Shown: positions 8,322-17,010 of the stretch, piece after piece
How positions within the stretch are numbered: position 1 is the stretch's first letter
How the letters are laid out: each line of letters opens with the position of its first letter
Source: Casp-actino8 sp001510455
Lineage (GTDB): Bacteria > Actinomycetota > Acidimicrobiia > Acidimicrobiales > Ilumatobacteraceae
DNA: 64,000 bases
Direction: 5' to 3'
Assembly: GCA_027592035.1 (NCBI GenBank)
Contig: JAQCIK010000009.1
Span: forward strand, 1-64,000
Program-made: the position numbers and the translations under genes
The notes under the pieces: model-generated
Seen by the model: only the letters and a program-made list of their open reading frames with translations
Told to the model about the DNA's origin: nothing
Databases searched by the model: none

Positions 8322-9215
8322 TCACTTGAAATGAGGCAGGAACATCGCTGTCTCTTCGCCGAGATTGTTCGGTGTCGCGTAGCCGCTCTGGTCCATGATC
8401 TGCTCCCAGTTCGACTGAACGTCTTCGGGAGAGAGATCGGCCTTGAAATAGCCCTGAGTCTCACCGATGAAGACATGAGCAACTCGGCCGCCGCCCACCG
8501 AGAACGTCTGACCGGAGACCGGGCAGTCATCGTGCGTGAGATACGCGACGAGAGGTGAGACGAGACCGGGATCGAGTTTGTCGGCGAGAGCACCCATGAT
8601 GTCCTCGGTCATGCGAGTGAGGGCGAGGGGAGCGATGGCGTTGGCCTTGATGTTGAAACGTGCTCCTTCGACCGCCAGTACCCGAGTGAAACCGACGAGT
8701 CCCATCTTGGCGGCGCCGTAGTTGGTCTGCCCGAAGTTGCCGAAGATGCCGGCGGCCGACGACGTCGACACGATGCGGCCGTATCCCTGCTCGCGCATCT
8801 TCACGAAGGCGGGCTTGGTGACGTGGAAAGCACCCTTCAGGTGCACGTCGAGAACCGGGTTCAAGAGATCGGGTTCCATGTTGTGGAACGCTTTGTCGCG
8901 CAGGATTCCTGCGTTGTTGACGACGATGTCGACTCGACCGAAAGCGTCGATCGCTGTCTTGACGATGGCTTCGCCGCCCTCGGGTGTGGCCACCGAATTG
9001 GTGTCGGCGACGGCCTCACCACCGAGACCCTTGATCTCGTCGACGACCTTCTGCGCCGCCGATGTGCTCGCTCCGGTTCCGTCGACGGATCCACCGAGAT
9101 CGTTGATCACGACCAGCGCGCCGCGACTCGCCATGAGCAGCGCATGCTGTCGTCCGAGGCCACCACCGGCTCCGGTGATGATCGCTACTTTGCCGTCGTA
9201 TCCGAGTGACGTCAT
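8322..9215 (-). CDS. SDR of the MFE-2 / 3-hydroxyacyl-CoA dehydrogenase type
   Basis: A 297-residue SDR with TGAGGGLG at 14-21, NNAGILRDKAF near 100-110 (typical of the HSD17B4/MFE-2 dehydrogenase part), and catalytic Tyr166/Lys170 in YGAAK. It probably oxidises a 3-hydroxyacyl-CoA. The ATG at 9215 follows a GGAGA ribosome site. It sits between the acyl-CoA synthetase and an acyl-CoA dehydrogenase, which supports a lipid or side-chain catabolic role. Confidence 0.88.
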   Translation of the reverse strand: MTSLGYDGKVAIITGAGGGLGRQHALLMASRGALVVINDLGGSVDGTGASTSAAQKVVDEIKGLGGEAVADTNSVATPEGGEAIVKTAIDAFGRVDIVVNNAGILRDKAFHNMEPDLLNPVLDVHLKGAFHVTKPAFVKMREQGYGRIVSTSSAAGIFGNFGQTNYGAAKMGLVGFTRVLAVEGARFNIKANAIAPLALTRMTEDIMGALADKLDPGLVSPLVAYLTHDDCPVSGQTFSVGGGRVAHVFIGETQGYFKADLSPEDVQSNWEQIMDQSGYATPNNLGEETAMFLPHFK

Positions 9216-9296
9216 GTCTGTCTCCGTGGTCGATCTCTTGCGAGGGGGTGATCCGCCGTTCAGCGGGCCGTCGTTCGATCGGACGGCATCGCGAAA

Positions 9297-10910
9297 CTAC
9301 TCCAGGCTCGCGATGGCACGAGCAGTCAGAGCCTTGTAGTCGAGCTTTCCGTTTCCGGCTCGTTCCACACTCTCGACGAACAGGACGTGCTTGGGGGATT
9401 TGTACGCGGCTAGATGCCGTCGTACGTGCGCCACCAGTTCGCCCGGGTCGACGGTGAGGTCGGGGAGAAGTTCCACCAGAGCGGTGACCGCTTGGCCGAA
9501 TCTCTCGTCAGGAACTCCCACGACCGCGGCGTCGGCCACGGTGTCGTGGGTCTTCAATGCCTCTTCCACCTCTTCGGGGTACACCTTCTCGCCACCAGTG
9601 TTGATGCATTGACTACCGCGCCCGAGAAGGTGCACGGTTCCGTCGGCATCGACACGTGCCCAGTCGCCGGGGATCGACCAACGAACCCCGTCGAACATCT
9701 GGAACGTTGCTGCGCTCTTCGCCTCGTCCTTGTAGTAGCCGATCGGTGTGTGTCCCTTGATCGCCACCCGACCGAGTTCGTCGGATCCGGGAACGATCTC
9801 CCGCCCGTCCTCGGTGAGGACCTTGGTGTTCGGTCCGAGCATGAAACGGGCCGTGTCGGACGTCCCGTCGGCCGATGTGGTGTTCTGGGCCATTGCCACC
9901 GCCTCGGACGATCCGAGGGAGTCGATGATCACGAGGTTGGGTGCGTGGCGAAGCAGACCTTGTTTCGTCTCGGCCGAGAACATGACGCCGCTCGACACGA
10001 TCACGCGCAGACTCGACAGATCCCAACGATCGGGTTCGGCATCGAGGGCACGAAGGATCGGTTTGCCGAATGCATCGCCGACGAAGGACATCGTGTTGAC
10101 GCGGCTGTCGCTGATCGTGTCGAGAAGTTCGATCGGATCGAAGTTGCGGCCCGCCAGGGTCACGATGCATCCGCCCACCATGAGATTGCTCATGGCGTTG
10201 AAGAGTCCGGTTCCGTGCATGAGTGGAGCTGCCGGAAGATTCCGAGGACCGGGTTTGGCCGAACGTGAATCGAGAACGTCGGGATCGGGGTTCGGTGAGA
10301 GCGGTCGACGATTGCCGGCGTCGAGAGCAAGCATCAGGTCCTCCTGTCGCCACATCACCCCCTTCGGCATTCCGGTGGTGCCACCGGTGTAGATGAGAAG
10401 AAGGTCGTCCCCACTTCGTGGCCACGGTGCCACGGACGAACGCGTGTCGCCGGCCGCCCTTTCGTAGTCGATGGCCCAGTCGGGACACGGAGTGGTTCCG
10501 TCGTCGACCCAGAGCCACGTACGGACTCGGGGGACCCTCGACCGAACCTCGTCGACCTTGTCGGTGAACACACTGTGGAACACCACGGCGACGGCGTCGG
10601 AGTTGTCCCAGATGTAGGCCAGTTCGTCGACGGTGTAGCGGTAATTGGTGTTGACCGGAACGAGCCCGATCTTGAAGGCCGCAAAGACGCTCTCGAGGTA
10701 CGTCGAATCGTTGTAGAGGTACTGAGCGACCTTGTCCTGGTGACGTGCTCCGGCGGCCAGGAGTGTGGCTGCCACGCCGTTGGCTCGTCGATCGAAGTCG
10801 GCCCACGTGTGTACCAGTCCCCGATGTTCCTGGGCCGGAGCGTCGGGAAGTCGTCGGGCGATGTGTTCCCACGCATCGGCGTAGTTCCAGGTGGTCGCTG
10901 TGCTCGTCAC
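9297..10910 (-). CDS. Acyl-CoA synthetase (AMP-forming, FadD-like)
   Basis: A 537-residue adenylate-forming enzyme with the phosphate loop YTGGTTGMPKGVMW, the hinge GDWARVDADG, and the catalytic Lys in GNGKLDYKAL near the C-terminus. It activates a carboxylic acid to its CoA thioester via the acyl-AMP. The MWRQED context after the P-loop resembles FadD3/FadD19-type synthetases of steroid side-chain/ring degradation, but substrate is not proven. The GTG at 10910 has a TACCAT box seven bases upstream. Only 32 bases separate it from the divergent acyl-CoA dehydrogenase. Confidence 0.9.
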   Translation of the reverse strand: MTSTATTWNYADAWEHIARRLPDAPAQEHRGLVHTWADFDRRANGVAATLLAAGARHQDKVAQYLYNDSTYLESVFAAFKIGLVPVNTNYRYTVDELAYIWDNSDAVAVVFHSVFTDKVDEVRSRVPRVRTWLWVDDGTTPCPDWAIDYERAAGDTRSSVAPWPRSGDDLLLIYTGGTTGMPKGVMWRQEDLMLALDAGNRRPLSPNPDPDVLDSRSAKPGPRNLPAAPLMHGTGLFNAMSNLMVGGCIVTLAGRNFDPIELLDTISDSRVNTMSFVGDAFGKPILRALDAEPDRWDLSSLRVIVSSGVMFSAETKQGLLRHAPNLVIIDSLGSSEAVAMAQNTTSADGTSDTARFMLGPNTKVLTEDGREIVPGSDELGRVAIKGHTPIGYYKDEAKSAATFQMFDGVRWSIPGDWARVDADGTVHLLGRGSQCINTGGEKVYPEEVEEALKTHDTVADAAVVGVPDERFGQAVTALVELLPDLTVDPGELVAHVRRHLAAYKSPKHVLFVESVERAGNGKLDYKALTARAIASLE

Positions 10911-10917
10911 GACGCTG

Positions 10918-10923
10918 ATGGTA
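10918..10923 (-). promoter_or_regulatory. -10-like box of the acyl-CoA synthetase gene
   Basis: TACCAT on the minus strand, seven bases before the GTG at 10910. It lies four bases from the candidate box of the divergent gene. Confidence 0.5.
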
Positions 10924-10927
10924 TGCG

Positions 10928-10933
10928 TAAGGT
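10928..10933 (+). promoter_or_regulatory. Candidate -10 box of the divergent acyl-CoA dehydrogenase gene
   Basis: TAAGGT, nine bases before the ATG at 10943. TATGCG at 10922-10927 is an alternative. No ribosome site fits in the remaining leader. Confidence 0.35.
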
Positions 10934-10942
10934 CGCGAATGT

Positions 10943-12187
10943 ATGGACTTCCAGGTTCCTGGCCTCGACGATCCGCGTCGATTGGCGGTGCGGGAGTGGC
11001 TCGCTCGGAATCCGGATCCGACCGGCCGCCAACTCGCCGAAGCCGGCTACGTCGCGCCTCATTGGCCGGAACCCTTCGGTCTCGGGGCCGACCCGGTGCA
11101 TCAGATCGTCATCGATGACGAACTAACGAAGGCTGGTGTGCGTCGCCCCTCCAATCCCATCGGTATCGGTTGGGGTGGTCCGACGATCCTGTACGCCGGA
11201 ACCGACGAACAAAAGCAGAGGTACCTCGTCCCGATGCTGGCCGGCGAGGAGTTCTGGTGCCAGTTGTTCAGTGAACCGGGTAGCGGTAGTGACTTGGCGA
11301 ATCTCGGGACGCGCGCAGTGCGCGACGGCGACGAGTACGTGGTGAACGGCCAGAAGATCTGGACGAGCGGCGCGCAGTACGCGAAGTTCGGCATTCTCAT
11401 CGCCCGCACCGATACCGACGCACCGAAACATCGCGGCGTGTCGTACTTCATCTGCCCGATGGATCTGCCCGGTATCGAGATCCGGCCGATCACCGAGATG
11501 ACAGGAGCCCAGACCTTCAACGAAGTGTTCTTCACCGACGTTCGGATCCCGGCCGAGAATCTCGTGGGCGAGGAGGGCGATGGATGGCGGTTGGCCAAGG
11601 TCACCCTCGGTAACGAGAGAGTGTCGCTGTCGAGCGGAGGAGTTCTCTGGGGCAGTGGGCCGACGGCGCTCGAGATGCTGGACGCAGTGCGAGACCACGG
11701 TCCGATCACCGATCCGGTGATGCGCCAGCGTTTGGCCGACATCTACATCGAACACGTGCTGCTCGACCTCATCCGCATGCGAACCCTCAGTGCTCGTATC
11801 AGAGGTGAGCAGCCCGGACCCGAGGCGAGCATTCGCAAGATCCTCGCCGACGAGCACGGTCAGAACGTGATGGAACTGGCGCGAGACGTCCTGGGAGCGG
11901 CGGGCATGCTGCGGCAGACCCCGCGCCAGACGAACGGCGAAGGATCGAGTGGTGGGGCCATGTCGTTGCGAGGTGGCAACGGAGGTGGGGTCGGCCTGCG
12001 ATCACTCGACCATCACGGTTGGTACGACGGCTACATGTTCGCTCGCGCCCTCACCATTGGCGGGGGTACGGGCGAGGTGCAACGTAACATCGTGGCGGAA
12101 CGAGTGTTGGGGCTTCCACACGACGTCGACGTGCTTTCGGGGCAGACGTGGGCCGAGACTCAGAGGGTGAACGGGGGACGAGCGTGA
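10943..12187 (+). CDS. Acyl-CoA dehydrogenase
   Basis: A 414-residue enzyme with WCQLFSEPGSGSDL, VNGQKIWTSGAQ and the C-terminal GGTGEVQRNIVAERVLGLP, all typical of the acyl-CoA dehydrogenase fold. A Gly/Ser-rich insert at about residues 333-352 (GEGSSGGAMSLRGGNGGG) is longer than usual. It starts 32 bases from the divergent synthetase and ends overlapping the TetR gene by four bases, so it is probably co-regulated with both. Confidence 0.9.
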   Translation: MDFQVPGLDDPRRLAVREWLARNPDPTGRQLAEAGYVAPHWPEPFGLGADPVHQIVIDDELTKAGVRRPSNPIGIGWGGPTILYAGTDEQKQRYLVPMLAGEEFWCQLFSEPGSGSDLANLGTRAVRDGDEYVVNGQKIWTSGAQYAKFGILIARTDTDAPKHRGVSYFICPMDLPGIEIRPITEMTGAQTFNEVFFTDVRIPAENLVGEEGDGWRLAKVTLGNERVSLSSGGVLWGSGPTALEMLDAVRDHGPITDPVMRQRLADIYIEHVLLDLIRMRTLSARIRGEQPGPEASIRKILADEHGQNVMELARDVLGAAGMLRQTPRQTNGEGSSGGAMSLRGGNGGGVGLRSLDHHGWYDGYMFARALTIGGGTGEVQRNIVAERVLGLPHDVDVLSGQTWAETQRVNGGRA

Positions 12188-12804
12188 AACGGATTCAGAA
12201 GCGTCTGGCGACCGAACCGCATCCCACCAAGGTGGCGCTGCTCGAAGTGGTGAAGGAAATGATCGGCGAGTTCGGCGCCGACGGTTTCACCGTCGAGATG
12301 GTGTTGGCCGAGTCAGGAATCTCCCGCGGTTCGCTGTACCACCATTTCGAGGATTTTCCCGATCTGGTCGAGGAGGCTCTGCTCGACATCAATCGCACCA
12401 ACGTTGTCACCAGTATCGAATTGGTCCGACACGAGTTGGCCGGAGTCCGAACGAAGGACGAGTTCCTCGATGCTGTCGGACGTGTCACTCGGGCTCTTCA
12501 TTCCCCGGAGCGTTTCAAGGCTCGTGTCGATCGGGTTCGGATGTTGGCGGTCTGTGGCAACGATGAACGATTTCGCAAGCGATTCGGCGACACTCAGGCC
12601 GAGGTGATCATGGCGTTCGCCGACGTGATCGCCGACGCCCAAGCACGTGGTGTCGTGCGCGCCGACTTCGATCCGAAGGTCTTGGCCACTTTCATGAGTG
12701 CGTACACCACAGGTGTGATTCTGAACGACGTCTCGTCCGATCCGGTGTCGTACGACGACTGGAACGCACTGGTGGCCGATGTGATCGAGAGATTCGTCTC
12801 CTGA
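12184..12804 (+). CDS. TetR-family transcriptional regulator
   Basis: A 206-residue protein with an N-terminal helix-turn-helix (VEMVLAESGISRGSLYHHFED) and an all-helical ligand-binding part, as in TetR repressors. The GTG at 12184 overlaps the dehydrogenase stop (GTGA) and is preceded by GGGGGACGA, which sets the start. Its location suggests it controls the neighbouring acyl-CoA genes in response to a lipid-type ligand, which is an inference. Confidence 0.88.
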   Translation: MKRIQKRLATEPHPTKVALLEVVKEMIGEFGADGFTVEMVLAESGISRGSLYHHFEDFPDLVEEALLDINRTNVVTSIELVRHELAGVRTKDEFLDAVGRVTRALHSPERFKARVDRVRMLAVCGNDERFRKRFGDTQAEVIMAFADVIADAQARGVVRADFDPKVLATFMSAYTTGVILNDVSSDPVSYDDWNALVADVIERFVS

Positions 12805-12866
12805 CATCGGTTTCCTGAGTCACAAGGTCGGGATTCGGCGATCACGCAGGACTTTTCTCCCGCCTA

Positions 12867-12872
12867 TAGGGT
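12867..12872 (+). promoter_or_regulatory. -10-like box of the metal ABC importer operon
   Basis: TAGGGT, seven bases before the GTG at 12880; an overlapping TATAGG at 12865-12870 gives an alternative register. Confidence 0.5.
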
Positions 12873-12879
12873 GCGAGAT

Positions 12880-13938
12880 GTGACCATGACATCTGTCCCC
12901 TCTCGTGCTCTCGGGGTCTCGCTCGCGCTGTTCGCTGCAGCCTGCGGATCCGATGACACGGCCTCCGAGACCGCTTCCGATACGACGTCGCTCGAGCCCT
13001 GCCCCCTTCCGTCGGCGATCGAAGGTGGTCCACTCGTCGTCGCCACCACGGTGGCCCCGATCACCAGCATCGTGGCCACCGTTGCTTCGGGTACACCGAC
13101 CGTGATCACGGGTGTCGTTCCCGAGGGAACCAACAGTCATACCTTCGAACCGCCGCCGAGTGTGGCGGCCACGCTCGAGGACGCTGACGTGGTGTTCATC
13201 AACGGACTGATGTTGGAAGAGCCCACCAAGGAGCTGGCTCGGGCCAATCAACGTTCCGGTTCGGTGATCTGTGAACTCGGAACGGCGATCCTCCCCGAGT
13301 CGGACTACATCTTCGACTTCTCCTTTCCACGCGAGGGCGGCAAGCCGAATCCTCACCTCTGGACCAATCCGCCGATGGCGATCGCTTACGCCGAGCTGAC
13401 TCGAGACGTCTTGAGTTCTGCCGATCCGGCGAATGCGTCGACCTACTCCTCGAACTTCGATGCATTCCGTTCGAAGGTCGACGACTTGAGTGATGCCGTT
13501 CGGACGGCATCGGAAACTCTCGATCCGGCGCAGCGACAGTTGCTCACCTATCACGATGCCTACGCGTACTTCGCCGAGGAGTACGGCTGGACAGTGATCG
13601 GTGCGATTCAGCCGTCGTCGTTCGACGAGCCCACCCCTCGTGACGTGGCCGATCTCATCGATCAGGTTCGTGAGGCCGGGGTCCCGGCCGTTTTCGGTAG
13701 TGAAGTCTTCCCGTCCGACGTCCTCGAACAGATCGGCAACGAAACCGGGGTGAGATACGTCGACGTGTTGAGAGACGACGACCTCCTCGGTGAGCCCGGT
13801 GACGCCGAGCACTCCTGGCTCGGCCTCATGAGGTTCAACTACGTGACGATGGTCGAAGCTCTCGGAGGGGATGCGACGGCTCTGAAGTCGATCGACGTCT
13901 CCGACGTCGGGCCCGACACGGCGGTCTACCCGCAGTGA
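12880..13938 (+). CDS. Metal ABC transporter substrate-binding lipoprotein (Zn/Mn type)
   Basis: A 352-residue cluster A-I/ZnuA-type binding protein. A signal segment leads to Cys22 (FAAACGSDD) for lipid attachment. Candidate metal ligands are the His in SHTFEPPPS, the His in NPHLWTNPP and the acidic/His residues of the C-terminal half. The protein captures a divalent metal outside the membrane for the ATPase and permease encoded next. GTG 12880 is chosen because of the TAGGGT box; ATG 12886 and GTG 12871 are in frame. Zn versus Mn cannot be decided: the His-rich loop typical of many Zn-binding versions is not obvious. Confidence 0.85.
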   Translation: MTMTSVPSRALGVSLALFAAACGSDDTASETASDTTSLEPCPLPSAIEGGPLVVATTVAPITSIVATVASGTPTVITGVVPEGTNSHTFEPPPSVAATLEDADVVFINGLMLEEPTKELARANQRSGSVICELGTAILPESDYIFDFSFPREGGKPNPHLWTNPPMAIAYAELTRDVLSSADPANASTYSSNFDAFRSKVDDLSDAVRTASETLDPAQRQLLTYHDAYAYFAEEYGWTVIGAIQPSSFDEPTPRDVADLIDQVREAGVPAVFGSEVFPSDVLEQIGNETGVRYVDVLRDDDLLGEPGDAEHSWLGLMRFNYVTMVEALGGDATALKSIDVSDVGPDTAVYPQ

Positions 13939-14756
13939 GTTCGTCGCCGACGCCGCGAGTCGCGGTCGAGCCGCTCGTGGTATTCGAGCACGTCTCGTGT
14001 TCCTACGGTGATGCACCGGTCGTCGAGAACGTCGACTTCGCGGTGAAGCCCGGGGAATTCGTCGGAGTCGTCGGCCCGTCCGGTTCGGGAAAGACCACCG
14101 TGTTACGAGCCCTTCTCGGGTCGGTGAAGCCGGTCCACGGTTCGGTCCGTCGGCGTCACGGACTGCGACTGTCGTACGTTCCTCAGCTCGAGACCGTGGA
14201 CTGGAACTTTCCGGTGACCGTGCGCGAGGTGGTGGCCATGAGTCGGCCCACGCGTTCGTGGTGGCCCCGCATGTCGCAGGTCGAGAGAACGGAGATCGAC
14301 GACGTACTCACGCGTCTCGGGCTCGAAGGTCTCGGGAATCGACACATTCGTGAATTGTCGGGTGGCCAGCAGCAGCGCGTCTTCCTCGCTCGTGCACTTC
14401 TTCAGGACCCCGATCTGCTCGTGCTCGACGAGCCGACCGCCGGAGTCGACGTACGAACCCGTCACGAGGTTCTCCACGTTCTCGCGGACCTGAACGAGGG
14501 TTCGTCGGGCTCTCGACCGATGGCGATCGTTCTCACGACGCACGATCTCAACGGCCTGGCTGCGCACCTCCCGCGGCTCATCTGCTTCAACCGAACCGTG
14601 GTGGCCGACGGCTCACCCGATGAAGTGTTGCGTCCCTACTTCCTCGAACGCACCTACGGCGCTCCGATGGAGGTGTTGCATCACGGTGGGATGCCGGTCG
14701 TCGTGGAGCACGGCAACGACGAACTGCGCGAGCGCATGTCCCGTCGCGGCGCCTAG
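13935..14756 (+). CDS. Metal ABC transporter ATP-binding protein
   Basis: A 273-residue ABC ATPase with Walker A GPSGSGKT (47-54), signature LSGGQQQR (141-148), Walker B LLVLDEPT (161-168) and the switch His in TTHDL. The GTG start overlaps the stop of the binding-protein gene (GTGA), so the two are translationally coupled. It powers uptake through the permease that follows eight bases later. Confidence 0.9.
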   Translation: MSSSPTPRVAVEPLVVFEHVSCSYGDAPVVENVDFAVKPGEFVGVVGPSGSGKTTVLRALLGSVKPVHGSVRRRHGLRLSYVPQLETVDWNFPVTVREVVAMSRPTRSWWPRMSQVERTEIDDVLTRLGLEGLGNRHIRELSGGQQQRVFLARALLQDPDLLVLDEPTAGVDVRTRHEVLHVLADLNEGSSGSRPMAIVLTTHDLNGLAAHLPRLICFNRTVVADGSPDEVLRPYFLERTYGAPMEVLHHGGMPVVVEHGNDELRERMSRRGA

Positions 14757-14763
14757 GAGTCAC

Positions 14764-15627
14764 GTGTTCGCCTTCGACGCCACCGAACCATTTCAGTACG
14801 AGTTCTTCCGTAATGGTCTCGTCATCGCTGGAATGGCCGGAGCACTCTGCGGTCTGATCGGGGTCTTCGTCGTCCTGCGCAACATGAGCTACATCGGACA
14901 CGGACTCAGTCACGCAGTGTTCGGTGGCGCAGCTCTTGCGGCGGTACTCGAATTCAACTACTTCGTCGGTGCCGGTCTGTGGGGACTGTTGTCCGGATTC
15001 ATGATCGGCCGCGTGTCTCGGCGTCGCATCATCGGTGCCGACGCCGCCATCGGCGTGGTGACCACGGCATCGTTCGCCCTCGGACTGGCATTGCAGGCTC
15101 GCTACGGACAGGCGGGGCGAAGCATCGATGCGGTGTTGTTCGGCAACGTTCTCGGTGTCTTCCCATCCGACATCGCAGCGGTGGCCGGGGTCGCCGTGGC
15201 GAGCGTGATCGTGGTCGTCCTCCTGTATCGGCGGCTGCTGTTCTCGACTTTCGACCCCGAAGTGGCGGGCGTGAGCGGGGTGAACGTTCCGGCCATGGAA
15301 GCAACCTTGATGTTGCTGTTGTCGGCGACGATTCTCGTGACCGTCCGGGTGATCGGCGTGTTGTTGATCTCGGCCTTACTCGTGTTGCCGGCCGCCACCT
15401 CAAGAATGATGACCAATTCGTTCGGGCGCATGCTCTGGTTGTCGCCGGTTCTCGGGGCGTCGTTCGGTCTGGTCGGTATGTATGCCAGTTGGTACGCCGA
15501 TGTTCCGAGCGGAGCGGTGATCATCTTGGCCGGTACGGCCGCTTTCGCCGTGGTGTACGCCGTGGTGGGGGTTCGGGGGCGTCTGCGCATGGCCGGCCTG
15601 AGTGGTGCCCACGCCCACGCCGCCTGA
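14764..15627 (+). CDS. Metal ABC transporter permease
   Basis: A 287-residue very hydrophobic protein of the ABC-3 (ZnuB/MntB) family with about eight membrane helices, the family stretch GVFVVLRNMSYIGHGLSHAVF near the N-terminus and LLISALLVLPAATSR in the middle. The C-terminus ends in SGAHAHAA. The GTG at 14764 has an AGGAG ribosome site just upstream; the longer frame to its left is antisense-like read-through of the ATPase gene. It completes the importer. No metal-responsive regulator is encoded next to it. Confidence 0.88.
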   Translation: MFAFDATEPFQYEFFRNGLVIAGMAGALCGLIGVFVVLRNMSYIGHGLSHAVFGGAALAAVLEFNYFVGAGLWGLLSGFMIGRVSRRRIIGADAAIGVVTTASFALGLALQARYGQAGRSIDAVLFGNVLGVFPSDIAAVAGVAVASVIVVVLLYRRLLFSTFDPEVAGVSGVNVPAMEATLMLLLSATILVTVRVIGVLLISALLVLPAATSRMMTNSFGRMLWLSPVLGASFGLVGMYASWYADVPSGAVIILAGTAAFAVVYAVVGVRGRLRMAGLSGAHAHAA

Positions 15628-15688
15628 CCCACCGCTTCGCCCGCTACCTGCCGCCCCTCGATTTCCACCCGGTTCCCACCGTTCAAAA

Positions 15689-15746
15689 TCGCCCACTCTG
15701 TTGCGTTAGCACCCGTATACGGGTGCTAACGCAACAGAGTGGGCGA
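15689..15746. repeat. 58-bp perfect palindrome, copy 1
   Basis: Two 29-base arms are exact reverse complements with no loop; the left arm starts TCGCCCACTCTGT and the right ends ACAGAGTGGGCGA. It lies between the convergent permease and S51-like peptidase genes and overlaps the last codons and stop (TAG) of the latter. A second 58-bp copy with the same ends is at 54523-54580 (44 of 58 positions identical by hand alignment). A bidirectional terminator and/or a mobile palindromic repeat are both plausible. Confidence 0.9.
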
Positions 15747-16997
15747 AAAGTGCCATTCGGGGCCGGAAGGGGTGTCGCGTATCTCGAGGCCCACCTCGGC
15801 CAGGCGGTCACGCAGGAGATCGGACAGGTCGTACCTCTTCTCGTCCCGCACCGTTCGCCGCACCTCCAGAACCACGCTCATCACCGGATCGATCGCCGTT
15901 CGGGGGTCGGCCAGACCCTTCACTGCGGCCTCTCCCAGTCGCACGATCATGGATCGCAGAGCAGCGCGAGCACGATCCATGGCGTCGCTCTGCAACGTGT
16001 CGACCGACCAGTCACGAATGGCGGTCTCGAGTTCGAGGACGGCGCGCACTGCTGATTCCGAATCACCACCCGTGAGAGCGGCGTCGAATTCGGACTCGGC
16101 TCTGGTCACGTCGTCGAGCAGCGAGGCCGCTGGCGCCGACTCCGCATTCGACTGCGACCGGATCGGCGACGTGTCGAGAGGTGTCGAGACCGATCCATGG
16201 CGCCTGGGGTCGCGTAACGCGTCGACGGGGAGGGTGGCGCCGCTCTCGAAGACCGTGGATTCACCACGTACTCGCACCGTGATCGTGCCATTTCCGATGA
16301 CCGTCGCCGTGTCGGCATCGATGTCGATCACGACTCCGGTGTGCTCGTCGATTCCGAGGACGTGCGCTCCGTCGGGGAGTTCCTTCTCGAGAGCGGCCAG
16401 GCGACGCTCACCCAGATAGCAGAAACGGGTGTCGTGGTGACCGCCCTCGGTGTTGTCGTAGTGGGGAATCACCGCAACGTCGAGGCCGACCTCCCGAAGA
16501 ACGTCGAGACCCTCGAGCCAATGGGGTTCGGCTCCGACCTTGTAGATCTCGTAGACCGGAACCGTGAATCGGCCGAGAGTGAGAGCGGCCGCCGACGCGA
16601 AGGTGACGGCTCCTCCTCCTTGCAGTTTCTCGCGCAGCACATCGGGAACAGGTGTGTTCTCCCACTGAGCCAAGGCGTAGGTGGGACTACCCGGCCCGGC
16701 GAACAGATAATCGGCTCGACGGAGAAGGCTGAGCCCCGTCTCGACGGTGAGAACGTCGACGTCTTTGAGCCGACCCAGACCAGCGACCTGAATCGGGTGA
16801 CCGACGCTCTGGCGGAAGTACTCGACGGCACGTGACGCCAACTCCGGAGCGTTCTCCTGGAAGCCGTACGGGGTGTCGATCACGACGGCGAGTGGATCGC
16901 CGGGAAGTCGGGCGATGAGATCGCGGTGATGCTTCATCATGGTGGGGGCGGTCTCGCCCGAGCCCATGATCGTGAGAATGCGCGGTGCGGAGGTCAT
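15726..16997 (-). CDS. Cyanophycinase-like (S51) peptidase fused to a CysRS-tail-like domain
   Basis: A 423-residue protein. Residues 1-~235 resemble S51/cyanophycinase-type serine peptidases: GSGETAP near the start, the AGPGSPTYAL turn, an ASAAALTLG nucleophile-like segment and HYDNTEGG. A linker follows (~236-290). The last ~90 residues (RRTVRDEKRYDLSDLLRDRL...) look like the C-terminal helical domain of cysteinyl-tRNA synthetases. Such a fusion is unusual and its role is unknown. The final residues SPTLLR and the stop are encoded inside the 58-bp palindrome. The gene follows the hydrolase at 17011 by 13 bases on the same strand. Confidence 0.8.
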   Translation of the reverse strand: MTSAPRILTIMGSGETAPTMMKHHRDLIARLPGDPLAVVIDTPYGFQENAPELASRAVEYFRQSVGHPIQVAGLGRLKDVDVLTVETGLSLLRRADYLFAGPGSPTYALAQWENTPVPDVLREKLQGGGAVTFASAAALTLGRFTVPVYEIYKVGAEPHWLEGLDVLREVGLDVAVIPHYDNTEGGHHDTRFCYLGERRLAALEKELPDGAHVLGIDEHTGVVIDIDADTATVIGNGTITVRVRGESTVFESGATLPVDALRDPRRHGSVSTPLDTSPIRSQSNAESAPAASLLDDVTRAESEFDAALTGGDSESAVRAVLELETAIRDWSVDTLQSDAMDRARAALRSMIVRLGEAAVKGLADPRTAIDPVMSVVLEVRRTVRDEKRYDLSDLLRDRLAEVGLEIRDTPSGPEWHFSPTLLR

Positions 16998-17010
16998 CGA
17001 GTCACACCCT

